From assembly GCA_015179025.1 (NCBI GenBank), contig WHUX01000104.1:123377-187376 (forward strand): a stretch of 64,000 nucleotides of DNA, in the 5' to 3' direction. How positions within the stretch are numbered: the stretch's first letter is position 1; every line of letters starts with the position of its first letter. Shown piece by piece: positions 13,151 through 25,643 of the stretch. The notes beneath the pieces are model-generated. The model had not been told where the DNA came from. It ran no database searches and saw nothing but the letters and a program-made list of their open reading frames with translations. The position numbers and the translations under genes were made by a program. Source of the DNA: Terfezia claveryi. Its lineage: Eukaryota; Ascomycota; Pezizomycetes; Pezizales; Pezizaceae.

Positions 13151-13247
13151 TTGGCACAAGGGAGTGAGGCTCTGCTATACAACTTGAAGGTAGAATGGAG
13201 CATGCCGAGAAAGTTAGTCACTACTACTTCAGCTGCAATATAAAACT

Positions 13248-13295
13248 GGAGACGACTTTAGCGGGGGTGTTGTGCCAACCAGCTAGGAGACGACT
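13248..13295 (+). repeat. Insertion footprint with perfect 10-bp direct repeats
   Basis: GGAGACGACT occurs at 13248-13257 and 13286-13295. The 28-bp insert between them starts TTAGC and ends TGTGCCAACCAGCTA. The TAGC and GCTA ends are themselves inverted, as expected if a few bases of the left end and about 23 of the right end of an inverted-repeat element were left behind. Confidence 0.65.
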
Positions 13296-13409
13296 GTTTT
13301 TATGAATGCAACAGGCTTGAGCTTTTCGCATATCTCACGTGATAAAACCGAGATATTTATAGTACAGAGCTGAATTTGTTTCAATCTCAACAACACCCAT
13401 CTCACAAGC

Positions 13410-15696
13410 ATGGCTTCGAATACAGACCTCCCCATAGGTGGGGGCCTTTGCAGAGCAAACACCAGTATACACCCTGAGGGCTTAGGCGATATCGGGATTG
13501 AGCCCGGCACTGGTATGTAAGTAGCCCAACAAATGCTACCACCTAGTATACTTACTTTCCATATATGAAGGAATCATTCTGCGAGATTACATGTTGAGAG
13601 AGGAGATTATCACTAATGATGAAGTCAAGTCGCCTTATGCTTGGTTTTTCTGGAGATATCTCACTAGCGTGGCGTTAATCACGGGAATTGTTATCCTTGC
13701 ACTGGTAAACGAAAACAAAGGTGGACTTACTAGGAACCAGAAATACATTTTCAATTCAGAAGTTATCATGTTGACTCTCATGCTTGGACTTAACATGACT
13801 GTAAGCATATATATCTAAACTCAGTATCTATTTGGCAAAACTAAATGCTCAAAAAATCTAACCTTTCTACTTCGATAGATTGCGTATTCACATTTCGTCA
13901 TACTAGTTAAAGCTGGAATTTTGAGTAGACGCCCGGGGGACAGGACTTATTGGCCATTCAGATATGTATGTGGTGGTTTAGCACGACCACCAAATGTGGA
14001 CATCCTGCTCACTTTGAGAATGCAGGAAGCAAGCTTCGCCAAAATTGCAGGGCTACGCTCATCGATTGCATCTCTGCTTCGTGGCCAATCTATGCCTAGT
14101 AAGACTTGGATATCACTTTTGTTTATTGCCATGTGGTTATTCTTCAATCTGGTCAGTGCCGTCACACTCGTTCATTAGCCACATTCCGTCATGACGTTGT
14201 ATCTATGGAGTACCGCTAATGCAATTCTAACAGGCTATGGGTGTCGGTATTTCGTTAATAGGACTCACGTACAGGCATGTGGATAATTATCTTTACGGTT
14301 TCGCTAGAATTGTCCTTTTTTTAGGACCGCAAAGCTGTTGAAATACTAAAATATTTCAATATATAGTCTGGAACCCGGAAGAGTATTCCGTAGATATGGG
14401 GAGGTTTCCGTTGTCGATCTAAGCGGGTTTTATTCATACAACAAGAGTGAGACAATCACCGACCAGGATGCACAGCGGTTTTCAGCGAAACTATACGCGG
14501 ATATCTCCATATCTTATCCGGACACAACCCCTGGGAACCCTGGGGAAGACAGTGAGTTTCAGGTTGAGCAACTTGGGCCTGCTGCATGGCGGTATAATGT
14601 AATTTTACTTCATTAACTTGACCTCCTTCGACGACTACTTAACTGATTCTGGATCAAAGTTCCGAGAAATGGACCACCCTGGAGGAATCACTGTTAGAAG
14701 TAAACGCTGGATCAAAGCCAATACAACATGTGAGGGCTATCATCTTACACGCCCTGAACAGGAGGACGATACAAGGTTTTACTATAAAGGACCAAACGGA
14801 CAGACCCAAAATATTGGACCGGCTATCTGGGACGCCACTTCCACATATTATCTTACGGAATTTACCCCGGATGGCAACCAGAATACCCTGGATGCCGATT
14901 TTCAGAATGAGCAATTCCGACGTTGTGACATTGATACTCCGCGCTGCGCTCATGTTTACGTTGCCCAGCTAGTGCCAAATAGAACTAATGGGGTGGATTT
15001 CACCCAGTCTATGATATATATTTGTAAATCAATGGTTTCCAACGTTAAGCATGCACAACAGCCAGAGCATGAGCTGGGTGATGATATCGCCTTTTATGTT
15101 GGCTCTTCCTTGGCGTATAGTGGAATGTGGGCAATTGAGTCAGATTATTCGAGGGGTTTGGCTTACTCATTGTACCCTTTAAGGTGAGATAGTCACAAGC
15201 TGTAGACTTATGAAGTGTTGCACAAGTATTTACGATATCTCGTTTCCGAATTGCTAATGTGTCGTCACAAATCAGAGCTGAATGGGGACGTCGAGCTTGG
15301 GGAAATGAGATACTGATAGCGAGTATGATCTCAAGAGCCAGTATTGGAACGATTGCTGCAATGGATCAGCTGAATCCTCGTGTCAACGTCCCTGGAATGC
15401 AGCCGTGGATTGGGGAGAAACTCTCAGTCAAGTGGCAACGTCTCATAGGTAGCTCAATACCCTCCCTGCGGATACTCTGCGATTTCCTGCACTCGATGAA
15501 GGAGGATTTTGAAAGCTGACAGTTAAAACGGCAATTAGCTCTTTTGGTGTCACTAGCCTTTGTGCAGTTGATCGGTGGAGTGTCATCGATCTTATGGTAT
15601 AGGTCTCAGCGTCGTGAAACCTTTCAGCCGGCGGTGAATTGGGAAAACGCTCAACCCAATTTATCGGACAGAACGCCAGCGATGGCAAGCTATTGA
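13410..15696 (+). CDS. Fungal multi-pass membrane protein of unknown function
   Basis: An eight-exon model keeps one reading frame: 13410-13512, 13571-13800, 13879-14151, 14234-14274, 14367-14598, 14660-15183, 15276-15448, 15539-15696 (577 aa). Exon 4 may use a GC donor at 14275, or a GT donor at 14269; both keep the frame. Hydrophobic helices occur near the end of exon 2 (two), at the exon 3/4 junction, and in the last exon (LLVSLAFVQLIGGV), so about four passes. The middle, exons 5 and 6, is a polar domain of about 250 residues with several cysteines and N-glycosylation-like NxT/S sites, probably lumenal or extracellular. The overall shape (short N-terminus, membrane block, large soluble domain, one C-terminal helix) recalls uncharacterised fungal membrane proteins I have seen, but I can assign no function. 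It lies 1.3 kb downstream of the PKS in the same direction; a functional link is not shown. Confidence 0.75.
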
Positions 15697-18600
15697 GCAC
15701 AATAGGAATTAGTGATATTACACTCTCTCATTTCTGGTAGGTTGGAGATTTAGTGTAAGGTGCTTCTCAACTTTGAAATCGAATTGTGGAGCGAGACGAG
15801 CTGCTATCTAAAATTTAAGGAGAGGAATCTTTTAATAGGCTTGTTTCTTTTTGCATCTGGAGTTGTTATTGTTTAATTTCTTTTACGAACTTCTGACCAA
15901 CGGCTTGACATCATGATATTCCAATTTACCTGGACAATATATTGATAAAAACATAACATATCAAACATATATTAGATAGATATGAATGTATGTATATAAT
16001 AGTTACTATTGCAACTGATTCATGAATAGGATTCCACTGAATCATTTACCATGATAGAACGTTATCTGTAGGAAGTTGCACACGTAACTACATAACAAAC
16101 CTACCTGTTTGCTTGGAGGCGTGGGAGGACGGAGGTCACCTATCTATATAGATCCAGGTTGCCCAATGCCCTTCCAGGGCATGTGCAAACTCGTGGAATT
16201 ACAGTCCTTACATAATGCTGCAAAAACAAATCTTGAGTCAGCATCCCAAGAATTTTAAAAATTGCGTAACGTTGCATCTTGCCCGGAGTCATTCGGTGCC
16301 TTTTTGGGGTAATTAATTAGCAATCTGGTTGGTTGCACAACGACTTCAGCGCTGAAAATCCAAACTCATGAACGTAGACGGTGTTTGAAGTGCAAAGCAG
16401 TTTGATTCTACATACTACAGTTATCCTAAGACTTAGTATTCTGACACCACGACCTCAAATACGAGATTTATACATCCATGGGAGGCCCTAACGTTACACC
16501 ATCAGAGGCTACTGATACCCCGGTGTCTGTCTGGCAGGGAGCTGAACTCATTCCATTCTTCCGATTTGAGGTCTGTATAAATTCCGCAACAACTTAACTT
16601 AAAACTGAAATAGACGGCCCTCATGCTCATGTGGTCATTACCGTAATAGATCAGCAGATTCGTCTGGTGGGATGCCCATGACCCAGAAGAGAGGAAAGCC
16701 AAAGCTTTCGACATGCAAATGTTTATTGGCTGCTGGCCTTACATAGCTGGTAAATGGTCTCTTTGCAAAAGATTTCCCATATTGTATTCAAGCAACCTAA
16801 TCTGCTTAATCTGCACAGACTACCGGCTACTAGTAGTAGATCATGGGGTTATGGAAGTTGATAAATTCAATGTATTAATGGCCTGAGCGGACCCATGGGC
16901 CCACCGAATTTACCTTGTGAGAATAGCTGCAATTTCCAAAAAATATCTAGTCCAGTGCTGACGTTGAAAGCTTGAAAAGCTGGGTAACAGGGACCGTCTG
17001 TTACTTTACTACGCAAGAGCATTTGAAGACTCCCGGTTGTGATTTCAAGTAGCTGTCTTCCCCCTCCCCGGTTTCAAGTTTGACGATAGCAAAGGTCTCC
17101 CAGTATTGCTAATGTCTGATTTCATGTACGCTTCAGCCCAAATACATATTAAAACCGATGAAGAAAGTCGACAGCGAGCCGTGGCATATCTGAGGGGGAT
17201 ACCTCAGTCATTTTAATAGCCTGGAGCTGATATATATCTGTACTATTTTGAGGCGATATCAATACCTAATCTGCCACCTTCAGCTAACTCAAAGGGTTTG
17301 ATACATGTCAGTTCTAATACTTCGGAGCAGTTCTGCTTCAACCTATCCCCAACAATGGATACAGTATCAAGAACACTAGAACTAGTGTACTGTCAAAGCA
17401 TCAATGCTAGTCATCGACATCAGACTAGATCAACCTTGGTCCCCACAGCAACTGATGAAATGACACGAGGTTCCTAAGTTTACTTAAGTACTTACTTTAG
17501 ATCCGCCGGGCAAGCGAAAATCAGGTGTGTCTACCAAACCCGTAAATCTGTTTTGGATTCTTTATCCTATCGTCTGCCGTATGTAAGTGCTTACTCTCGG
17601 GAATTCACTGACATGTCCACAATTGCAAGGAGTTGTCTCTGGGGGGAGGGGATCTAGAAAAGTGACCTGCAAGCTTAACACGTTAGCCAGTGGTACTAAC
17701 ATGTATGATGTATCCCGACCTCCCAACGTAGTTCCGAGTGATCGTTCTATTTTTAGCCATGTATAAGCACCAGCTGCAGCATATGGCTTGCATGCACATC
17801 ATGTTGAAAAGCGATATGGTAATCTAACGAAATATCCTTGCTAGTGTATATGGTTGGGATTCCGGTTGGCTTGAAAATTGATCCATATCTGGTGCGTTCG
17901 GGTCGATAGATGCTCCGTAGATTTTGAACCTGGACTACAGATACAAAATTACCTAAGGCTATATATACTTGATTAAAAATGGGGCACTTCGCTGCTCTGT
18001 TGTCTAGATCTTGACGGTATTTGGTAGGGTGGTTTGAAGCCATTGGCCTTACGTTCTGTCATGAGAATAGGAGAAATTCCATGTTAGAGGAGGCGAGTAG
18101 TAATGCAAGGACGAGTATGGAAAACACCTAGATCCAGGTGACTTTGAAAATAATCATAGAGAAAAATTGGATATATTTTGGAAACAACTGACCTGTCTCA
18201 GAATTTCAGAAGAACCTGAAACTTTAATATGGATTTATTGTATCAAAAAGCTATAATATAATAGCAAATTAGGACCCCCCTCTGACCCAGTATAAAGGAG
18301 TTACGGATAATGCAAACTGGGTGAAATCCCAAATTTAGAAAAAAATTTGTTGTGGTGATTTGTATGGAGATAACAAGATGACAACACAACCAGCTTTATG
18401 CACGTACTTTATGTGAAGGCACTATGGTCAGGCCTATGATTTTTGAGAAAAGGCGATCTCCGAGTCATGAATATTTGGAGCTTGGAAAAATATGTCAGGT
18501 AATTGGGATTAAGAATCATTTGTTTTATTTAGCTGCTCGCTTTTGCCAATACTTTGGACACATGATTGTTACATGTAAACAATGGTAGGTGGTCTGTATG

Positions 18601-20295
18601 GAGAGGACATGCCTTACAGCCAACGAGCAGTTTTATATAGGAAAGCGAGTAAGAATGTCGTCAGACTACGAAGAATATTCTCGTCCCCGCTACTAATCTG
18701 TATGTACGGCTGATGCGGAGTAACCATGCTAACGCATTGCGATGTTGACAGATTCCCAGGTAGGAAAATGGGTGGAAACTTTATATGTTCGTGATAACAC
18801 AGTCTCAAAATCAAATGGGCTAAGGTGTAAGGGTAAATTTCTCAATGGAACCAACGTCGTCGAAGGGGAAAAAAACCGACAGCCCAAATATGGGGAACAA
18901 TGCTTTTGCATGGTCAGCGGACATCCAAGGAGTTGTATAATAATGACTATAGGTATATCAATAAAGACTTATATACTCTGTATATACAAATATATTGTTA
19001 GAGATTTCAATGCATAACCGACAAACCACGTACCGGGACGTACCGGTAGTCGATCTGCAGTTTGAATTCGTCCGAGTCCTCCATCCCATGACTCCACTTA
19101 TTGACACCACCTTTCACTATTCTCTATCTCTTATCTAAATTAGGTAGTACATTCCCAAAAATGCTCCCGATTTCTTACAGAAACTATATATAGCCTTAAC
19201 AAATTTCCAACGGGCAGAGTATCCGGAGTTCAACGAATAGGTAGTTATGCTGCGTGTCATAGGTAAACGAACGCAATTAAAGTTGCATTGCGCCAAAGCT
19301 AAACGGGAACCAACCGACTGACCTGTAAAAGGAACCAATAGGTAGCACAATGTCTCGCTTACCGGAACATGACAGTTCCTGCGGAGAAATAGTGCCTCCA
19401 TTGATACATATACCTATATTACATCTAAGTAGGTTAGCCAGGATGACGCTGTCCTGATATGGGGTATACGATCCGCATTGTATGCGGTGTAACCACGAAC
19501 CCGATCCCTTGACCCCACTGTTCTTCCACTCACTACTTGGGTAGGTACTGTTCCTACGACTTTTTTTTTTCGGATGACCGGCGCACAAGCCCTCACACTG
19601 TACGCTACACTGCCATTGTTTCGACAATATCAAGAAATTGACTTCGGATACATGATTCGTTCCTGATTTGCCCTTTTTTCGTTCAATCATATTCCGGCTG
19701 TTGCGGACATCATAAGGCTTAAACAAACCAGACTAGCTAAATATAGTTGCCGATCATCTCGAATAACATCGTATTCGACAACTGTAATCGAGATCCTGAT
19801 CAAGGAATATTAACTGTAGCATATCAGCCCATTCACATGCGCTCCTTCTGTACAACCTAGGGCATATGGGGACAACACAAGTGGACATGCAGGGAATATT
19901 GACTCAAAGCCCCGTCTTTATGGTCATGGTTGGCTTTATTGCAACTGGGTCGGCTCGTTAGCTAGCGGACGCCGGCGGCCTTGTATTACCCTCAGCAAGG
20001 GATACTGCACATGCTGTGGCAGGCGGGTGGAGGTGGTAAAAGGCTTCAGGATCAGATAACCGTATTCGTCGACTTTGGGGCAACATCGTGTTCGGGGGGT
20101 TGAAGTGGGGGCACGGGGCTTTGGTAAAGATTATGGTTGGATACAAAAGCCCCTCATCCCGCCCTTTCAAGCCATCCTTCACCAGGCTCTATACTTCTCA
20201 GAATCGTTCTACCTTCGCTTCGCACCAGCTAACATTCGCTCAACCTCCTTGCCTTTCCAAGCAATCTTTCGTTTCTAACGATCCAAACAAACAAA
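15697..20295. other. Long gene-poor interval
   Basis: Apart from the possible transporter relic at 16478-16888, I see no supportable gene. Open frames at 17753-18043 and 19277-19726 (minus strand) and 18742-19017 (plus strand) have no recognisable motif and no convincing introns. A partial copy of the footprint family (AACCAGACTA) is at 19726-19735, and a related CTGGTTGG...CACAAC string is near 16325. Confidence 0.5.
16478..16888 (+). pseudogene. Possible truncated MFS (Dal5-like) transporter start
   Basis: An ATG at 16478 opens a 31-codon exon ending FFRFE before a plausible GT donor at 16571. About 80 bp on, an open segment reads FVWWDAHDPEERKAKAFDMQ, then a GT at 16749 and a continuation after CAG at 16819 that ends at a TGA at 16886-16888. 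Fungal anion:cation symporters of the allantoate/Dal5 family begin their membrane part with a similar F-x-x-x-WWD-x-x-D-x-x-E-R-K-x-x-x-x-D block. The splice that would join the first exon in frame is missing and no membrane helices follow, so if real it is a dead fragment. Confidence 0.3.
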
Positions 20296-20757
20296 ATGGT
20301 TTCCGTCAAGGCTGTCCTCGTCACCCTTTCCCTCCTCACTACCACCCTCGCAAGGGTCCCAACTGCCCTCGATCGCAAATCTGTACGGACCTGCATTGAG
20401 TGTACTCCTTCCCCCAACAACTGCGACATCACTGCCCCATGCACCTCTGCTATGGGCCAGAAGTTGCTCTGTGGATGGTAAGCTGAGAGTCTCTTGTTCA
20501 TCTCCACATTTCGCATTATACGGGGAATAATTGCTGACACGATGATCGTCTCCCCCTTTAGCCGCCCAGGATACCGTGCTGCCTATAGCCCAACGGATAT
20601 CAGCAAGCAATGGCGTTTCAACTTTCCCTACCACGAGCACCGTGTCTGGGTTGCCCCAGGAGTCAAGTGTGATAAACTCTGTGACCAACCATACGGTGAC
20701 AATATTTGTGGGGAGGTTTCTTTCATTGATAAGTGTGTCGTTTACCCAACTGCTTAA
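20296..20757 (+). CDS. Small secreted cysteine-rich protein (effector-like)
   Basis: Two exons, 20296-20477 and 20562-20757, joined by an 84-bp GT-AG intron, give 125 aa. Residues 1-19 form a signal peptide (short basic start, then VLVTLSLLTTTLA). The mature part has ten cysteines at 33, 36, 43, 49, 59, 61, 97, 101, 110 and 119, including a C-G-C-R-P-G-Y block, suggesting five disulfides. The second half (QWRFNFPYHEHRVWVAPGVK) resembles, from memory, small secreted fungal proteins of unknown function in which QWR, EHRV and PGV-x-CD-x-LC are conserved. The TAA stop at 20755 is followed by AT-rich sequence. It sits about 1 kb from the retrotransposon block, a setting often seen for secreted proteins of plant-associated fungi; whether it is an effector is inference. 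It could instead be a structural or spore-wall protein. Confidence 0.8.
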
Positions 20758-21772
20758 GCGGGAGATTGATAAAACTTCACCTGGTGTTTGGTATAGATAT
20801 TGTTGATATCTTCCTCAGTTTGGATAAGGTTATTGGACCAATGATTGGGATGGGAAAGGTAGTTTTGGGGAGTATTTAGGCCTGTGACACTTACTGGGTA
20901 ATTTGGTTATCAATGTGTGCTTTCAGTGGCTTAAGATATAGGAAATGTGAAGGACTATGAAAGACTATGAATGCTCATGAGCAATGTATCGCCATGATTT
21001 GTAGGGTATATATGTCTCCGACATGATTTGTAGGGTATATATGTCTCCAATTGACCCCTATTCATCAACTTTTAAAAATCCTTGTTGCATATTCATTCTT
21101 GTTGGTATTCAGCCTCTTTGATCATGAATATAAGTGCCGTTTCGAGTCTTGTAGCCGTAGGTTGTCAAGTGGTGCACGTGGCCGGGGCTCACGTGAACAT
21201 GGTTCACAAACCATAGTGCCGGTCGTGCATATTGATGATAATCTTTGGGATATATCAATATCATTGGGTGCATTTTGGGCACAGGTCTAATGAAAATCCT
21301 AAATCCAAGCTACATTGCCAGCCAAACGAAAGCAGCCCTTCAGCCTCCCTTCACCTGCTTTGGTGATTTTCTAAAGTCCACGAGTGGCCGAAGACTCATA
21401 ATGCCAATCTCAGATTGCAACGTCCATGTGGTACTCCACTGCCTGACCCATTAGATGTATTTCTCAATATGCAAGGCTGTGCTTACTGTAGATACCGGGA
21501 AGGTCTCCGAATCCCGAGTCTCTCCTGGTGTTCAGTACCAGGATGCTCAAAAGTCAGTCTGTTGTCTCCGGGGGAAATTGTGAGGTCACGAACGCTACAA
21601 ACATTAACCTGGGTACGAGGCTAAAACTGACATGCTCTCACATCCCCGCATTCACCCATACATCTTCTTAATGTCTGCGATGCGATAACTAGGTGTATGA
21701 TTGGGGCTGATGAAATTGCAGATGTACGCGAATCTGACGCCCCGGAGCTGCGGCCGGGGCTGAGTGCTGCTG
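20758..21772. other. Intergenic region left of the retrotransposon block
   Basis: No gene recognised. A 27-bp segment containing GATTTGTAGGGTATATATGT is tandemly repeated at 20993-21019 and 21022-21048. Open frames at 21051-21624 are short and overlapping with no recognisable motif. Confidence 0.5.
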
Positions 21773-21777
21773 ATTGG

Positions 21778-21984
21778 TGTAAGGTAGTGATCCTTTATCC
21801 GCACATGACGAGACTAGCTCCCCATAAGTCTAGATATTCCATATTGGGGAGACTAGCTCCCCAATGAACCTGTACATTAGGATATGACCAAGGAGCTAGA
21901 GACTAGCTCCCTAGCGAGCTGTACTTAAGGCTCGACGGGGGAGAAAGAATGGAAACCATCCTGCATACAAGCGTCTACCTTACA
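21778..21984 (+). repeat. 5' LTR of element A
   Basis: 207 bp, base-for-base identical to the 3' copy at 43061. It contains GAGACTAGCTCCC three times (about 21811, 21850 and 21899), likely a repeated regulatory motif, and ends with the inverted partner of its first seven bases. Confidence 0.95.
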
Positions 21985-22158
21985 AATTGGTAGCAACACC
22001 TCGTTCTCAAAAACTCGAGGTCCAAAAAGTTATTACTCTTGGGCAAAGCCCTTAATACTATCTTATCCTCCTACTGAGCCACGCTCTGTAGATGCTTGAC
22101 TGAGCTGGGCTCTGGCAGTGATCGGAGGAGACCAACCCCAACTTTAAAACTCATCAAG

Positions 22159-23409
22159 ATGTCTCGGGTTTCTGGCATCCCAAGAACCCTACCGGGGAAC
22201 AGAAGAGACATTGTATACCCTGACATGGATGCTCTCCTCGAACAACAGGAGGAAAGCCAGATAGAAGAAATAGAAAAGGAAGAGGATACTGACACAAGGG
22301 AGGAAATGGGGGACGAGGAAGTCAAAGAACCGAGGACGACCATCCTTTAAGCAAACCGAAGACAAAAGAGCAAGGGAAAGAGACTGGAAACCGAGAGTGA
22401 TAAATAGGGATCCAGAATAGCTGAAATGAAAAAGATGATGAATGAGATGGAGGTGAAAAGGAACGAAATGCTTGAAAAGCTGCAACACTCAATGGCAAGG
22501 AAGTTCGACGAGTTCAACTGGAGGGTCTCCTCATTAGAACAAAAGAATGAGGACCATATACTAGAGAAAAGAGCCCAACATAAAACCCCGACATACAAAG
22601 AATGATGTATCGGGTCAGCAGTGATGTCACACTCCAAGTTAAGAAACCCTCGACCCTCGATTCCCCCCAATTACGACTTACATTCAAACATCGAACCCCC
22701 TCTACACAAGAGAGTACATATGAGAGGTAGACAAGGATGGGAAGGGCTGGAGACTCAAGAGGAAGACGCTAATGACAACGAGGAAGACTTCAGAATAACG
22801 GAAGCAGGTTTGGGAAGAAGAAGGGGTGAAGACGACCGAAGAAGAGAAAGGAGAAGAAAGGAGAGAAGAGAGGAGAGAAGAAGAAGAGAAAACAGACCTC
22901 GTGACAGGAGAGGAGAAGACCAGTTATGAGATCGATATGGCAGAGGACGGGAGAGCCACCGCCCAGGCTCCAATCAAAGAGAGACACTTCTAAAAGTAGA
23001 GGATATCGGTGAATTTGAGGGAAAAGATGTCGAGCACTATATAAAATCTCTGGAAGTGATATCTGAGATATATGGAAAGACCAGGGTTCTGTCAGTGCTA
23101 CCGAGATATATGAAGGAGGTAGCTAGAGAATGGTTCATATCCATCCCACCAGACAATCGACTATATACCAGGTCTTTGGAAGGGTGGGCGTATCTCTTGC
23201 GTGATAGGTTTAGTGAAGATCTGAGGAGAAGTAAAGAAAGAGCAGACGCAAGGACATTCAAGCCCTGGAAGGAAACTGTGGAAGAGTACTTCTATGAAAA
23301 AGCTGCGATACACAGAAGAGCTGAACCACAAATATCAGAAGTGGAGACAATAAGAGAAGTGTGGAAAGGGTTGTCACCACATGCCCCAGACCTTATGGTC
23401 GTATCATGA
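22159..23409 (+). pseudogene. gag: Gag of element A
   Basis: The first ATG after the LTR leader is at 22159. The frame breaks at a TAA at 22348-22350 that looks like a CAA changed to TAA, and there are further stops. A very Arg/Glu-rich, purine-only segment occupies about 22800-22920 (RERRRKERREERRRREN). The region 22990-23409 (EHYIKSLEVISEIYGKT..., KPWKETVEEYFYEKAAI) resembles the capsid/retrotrans-gag domain of Ty3-type elements. No intact CCHC knuckle was seen. Confidence 0.6.
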
Positions 23410-23723
23410 AAACAATACAATCAAAAGAGTTCCGAAATGAGTTAATCCAAGGACATGAGATGGCAGAAAAGCTGAAATGAAGATCCCACCAGGATAGAGC
23501 TGAGAACAGAGACAAAACAGGTGGGAAAGGGAAGAGAGATTGGAAGCCAGAAACAGAAAACAGGAACAGAGATAGAGGATATGGATCGAGGTGGCCAAAG
23601 AAGGAGAATACAAAAGAAGTCAAGAAGGAGGTAGAGAAAGAAAAGGAGAGCAAAACGAGAGACAATAGACCAAATAAAAGGACCTACAATACAAAGGTAC
23701 TGACAGATGATGAATCAGAGAAC

Positions 23724-25643
23724 ATGGAAGAGGATGACCAGTGCTCATCAGACTCATCTTCATATCAATCAACAACATATGCAGTCAAAGTAGTCAACTC
23801 TTTTCTTTTGTTCACGAGATCTAGGACTGTGCCAAAAGCAGACAAACTGAAGGTAATAGAACTTACTACACCCCCTTCCATAGGAGACGGGCTGTCATTC
23901 CTCAATGGCCATCCTCTACCTCTGGAAGTTTGGCTCTCAACCCCAAAAGGAAACACACCAACGGTAATGGGCTGTGGAGACTCGAGTGGTCAATGCCTGA
24001 TCCGGTTAGATGTGTTGAAATCAAGAGCCCCAGAGATAAAGATCAACCAAAATGCCAACCATGCACCTTGTTTTGGTGGTGTAGGAGGAGGTGTGTCCCC
24101 TACCCTAGGTTTTGCCCTAGTCCCCATATATATCCCTGATGCGGAAGCCCTGAGGGGGAATACGACATATGGGAAAGTGGTAAAGATAGTAGTGGAATTC
24201 TAGGTCATGAAAGAGCTTGAGTGCAACTTCCTGATAGGTAGAGATGCGACGAGGGTGTATGGTATGGACTTCATTGAGAGTGAAGGAGTAATCAGAATAG
24301 GGAAGGTGGAAGTCCCTATAGCAGACTACCATTCGAAAGACAAACGAATGACATTGAAGAATACAGTACTCCTGTTAAAGGACATGGTGATTCCCCCACA
24401 CCAAGATGTACTGATACCAGTGAGTGTGTCGACAATGTTCCCAGAACACCAAACACTACTATTCGCACTTAGATCTTTTATGGACATCTCAAGAGAACTA
24501 CAGGGACGGATCCCCTCAACACTCATATACAGAGACATACCCATTCTGACATTCTCAAATATGTGCGACTCTCCAATAAAGTTAAATAAAGGAGAAGTGA
24601 TGGGAATAGTGAGAATACTAAAATCAAATACAAAAATGACTTACTTTGCAACTCCAGAAGTGATCCAGAATGGCTACAACTTGAGAACCTCGACGACAAT
24701 GGAGACACTGACACAGGGTCAATAACCAAGCTTATTACAATTACAGGGTATATCGACTCCCCCATAGAATAAACAACAGACAATATCGACACTGGACGAA
24801 TTCTGGCACCAGAATATGGAACCCAAACCAGTCGGAAAGGCAGATGAATCGTTGATGGAAAGATAGAACCTGATCAAAATGGGAAACAGAGATATTGGCA
24901 AGAAAATAACAAGGCAGTGGGACAGAAAAGAAAAGAGGGATATAGAAAAAGGGAAATTTGGTAAGAGAAGGGATAGAGATATAGCCAAATACTTAGACAA
25001 CGCAGTGGGGAAAGAATTGAGGGCAGAGATATTGTTGGAAGAAGGGATCATAGTAGCAGAGAAGGAAAGAAATAGACAATTACGCCGATCACTAGAGAAA
25101 GTAAGGACAAAGGCAAAGAAGAAAGAAGAATCAAGAATGGAGAAAGAGAAGGAATATAAGAAAAAGGAATACAAAATGAAGTTCAAAAAGAAAGAGCTGA
25201 AAGAGGAAGTGAAGACAATAAGGAAGAGTGAGGATCCGGATAAAGCCACGGCGGGACCCTTTGGACTCTCAGCAGAAGTAGAGGTTGATGGAAGAAATGT
25301 GGAGAAATTGATACTAGAATTGGAGGAACCCTTATGACCAGACACACAGTTCGACAAACTAATGATCATGATCGACAAGAATCTGACAAGGGAAATGAAA
25401 GACCAATTAGCTGCCCTGATCAGGAAATTCATGGCATGCTTCGCCTTTGAAGGATGTTGCCTGGGCAAAGTGGATCTACCACCGATGAAGGTAGAAATAA
25501 CCAAAGACAAGATGCCTTCAAGAAACCAACTATATAGAGAATCTCCAAAAACATCCTGACTGATATCAGAGAGCATGAAAACTCTGAAGGAACTAGACAT
25601 CATCGAGAAGGGCTCAGGTCCAGTAGCATCTCCTGTGGTGATG
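23724..25643 (+). pseudogene. Protease and linker region of element A pol
   Basis: Two open pieces, 23724-24203 and 24207-24725, are separated by one TAG. They contain LIGRDATRVYGMD, typical of the segment after the aspartyl protease core of Gypsy elements. A Lys/Glu-rich probable coiled coil (24879-25337) and the start of the RT fingers (KMPSRNQLYRESP; ELDIIEKGSGPVASPVV up to 25643) follow, where element B interrupts the codon series. I could not point to a clean D-[ST]-G protease site. Confidence 0.55.

Larger units (their letters stand above)
12110..13409. other. Intergenic region with homopolymer tracts
   Basis: No supportable gene. It contains the PKS 3' region, a T8A9 tract near 12970, a run of about 29 T at 13062-13090, and two insertion footprints (13114 and 13258). 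Short open frames here are interrupted or low complexity. Confidence 0.6.

Noticed and set aside
12935..13221. Minus-strand frames containing poly-Lys
   Set aside because: They are translations of the T-run at 13062-13090.
13114..13285. A single MITE bounded by inverted TAGTCT...AGCTA ends
   Set aside because: Each end has its own separate flanking direct repeat (GGTAAG-type and GGAGACGACT), so they look like two independent footprints rather than one element.
5546..15696. A biosynthetic cluster formed by the PKS and the neighbouring membrane protein
   Set aside because: The membrane protein does not resemble a transporter or a tailoring enzyme; adjacency alone is not enough.
19277..19726. 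Minus-strand 149-codon open frame
   Set aside because: No motif, no plausible promoter or introns, and composition like the surrounding non-coding DNA.
22071..25603. Long minus-strand Ser/Phe/Leu-rich open frames in element A
   Set aside because: They mirror purine-rich Lys/Glu codons of the plus-strand gag-pol and would be spurious membrane proteins.
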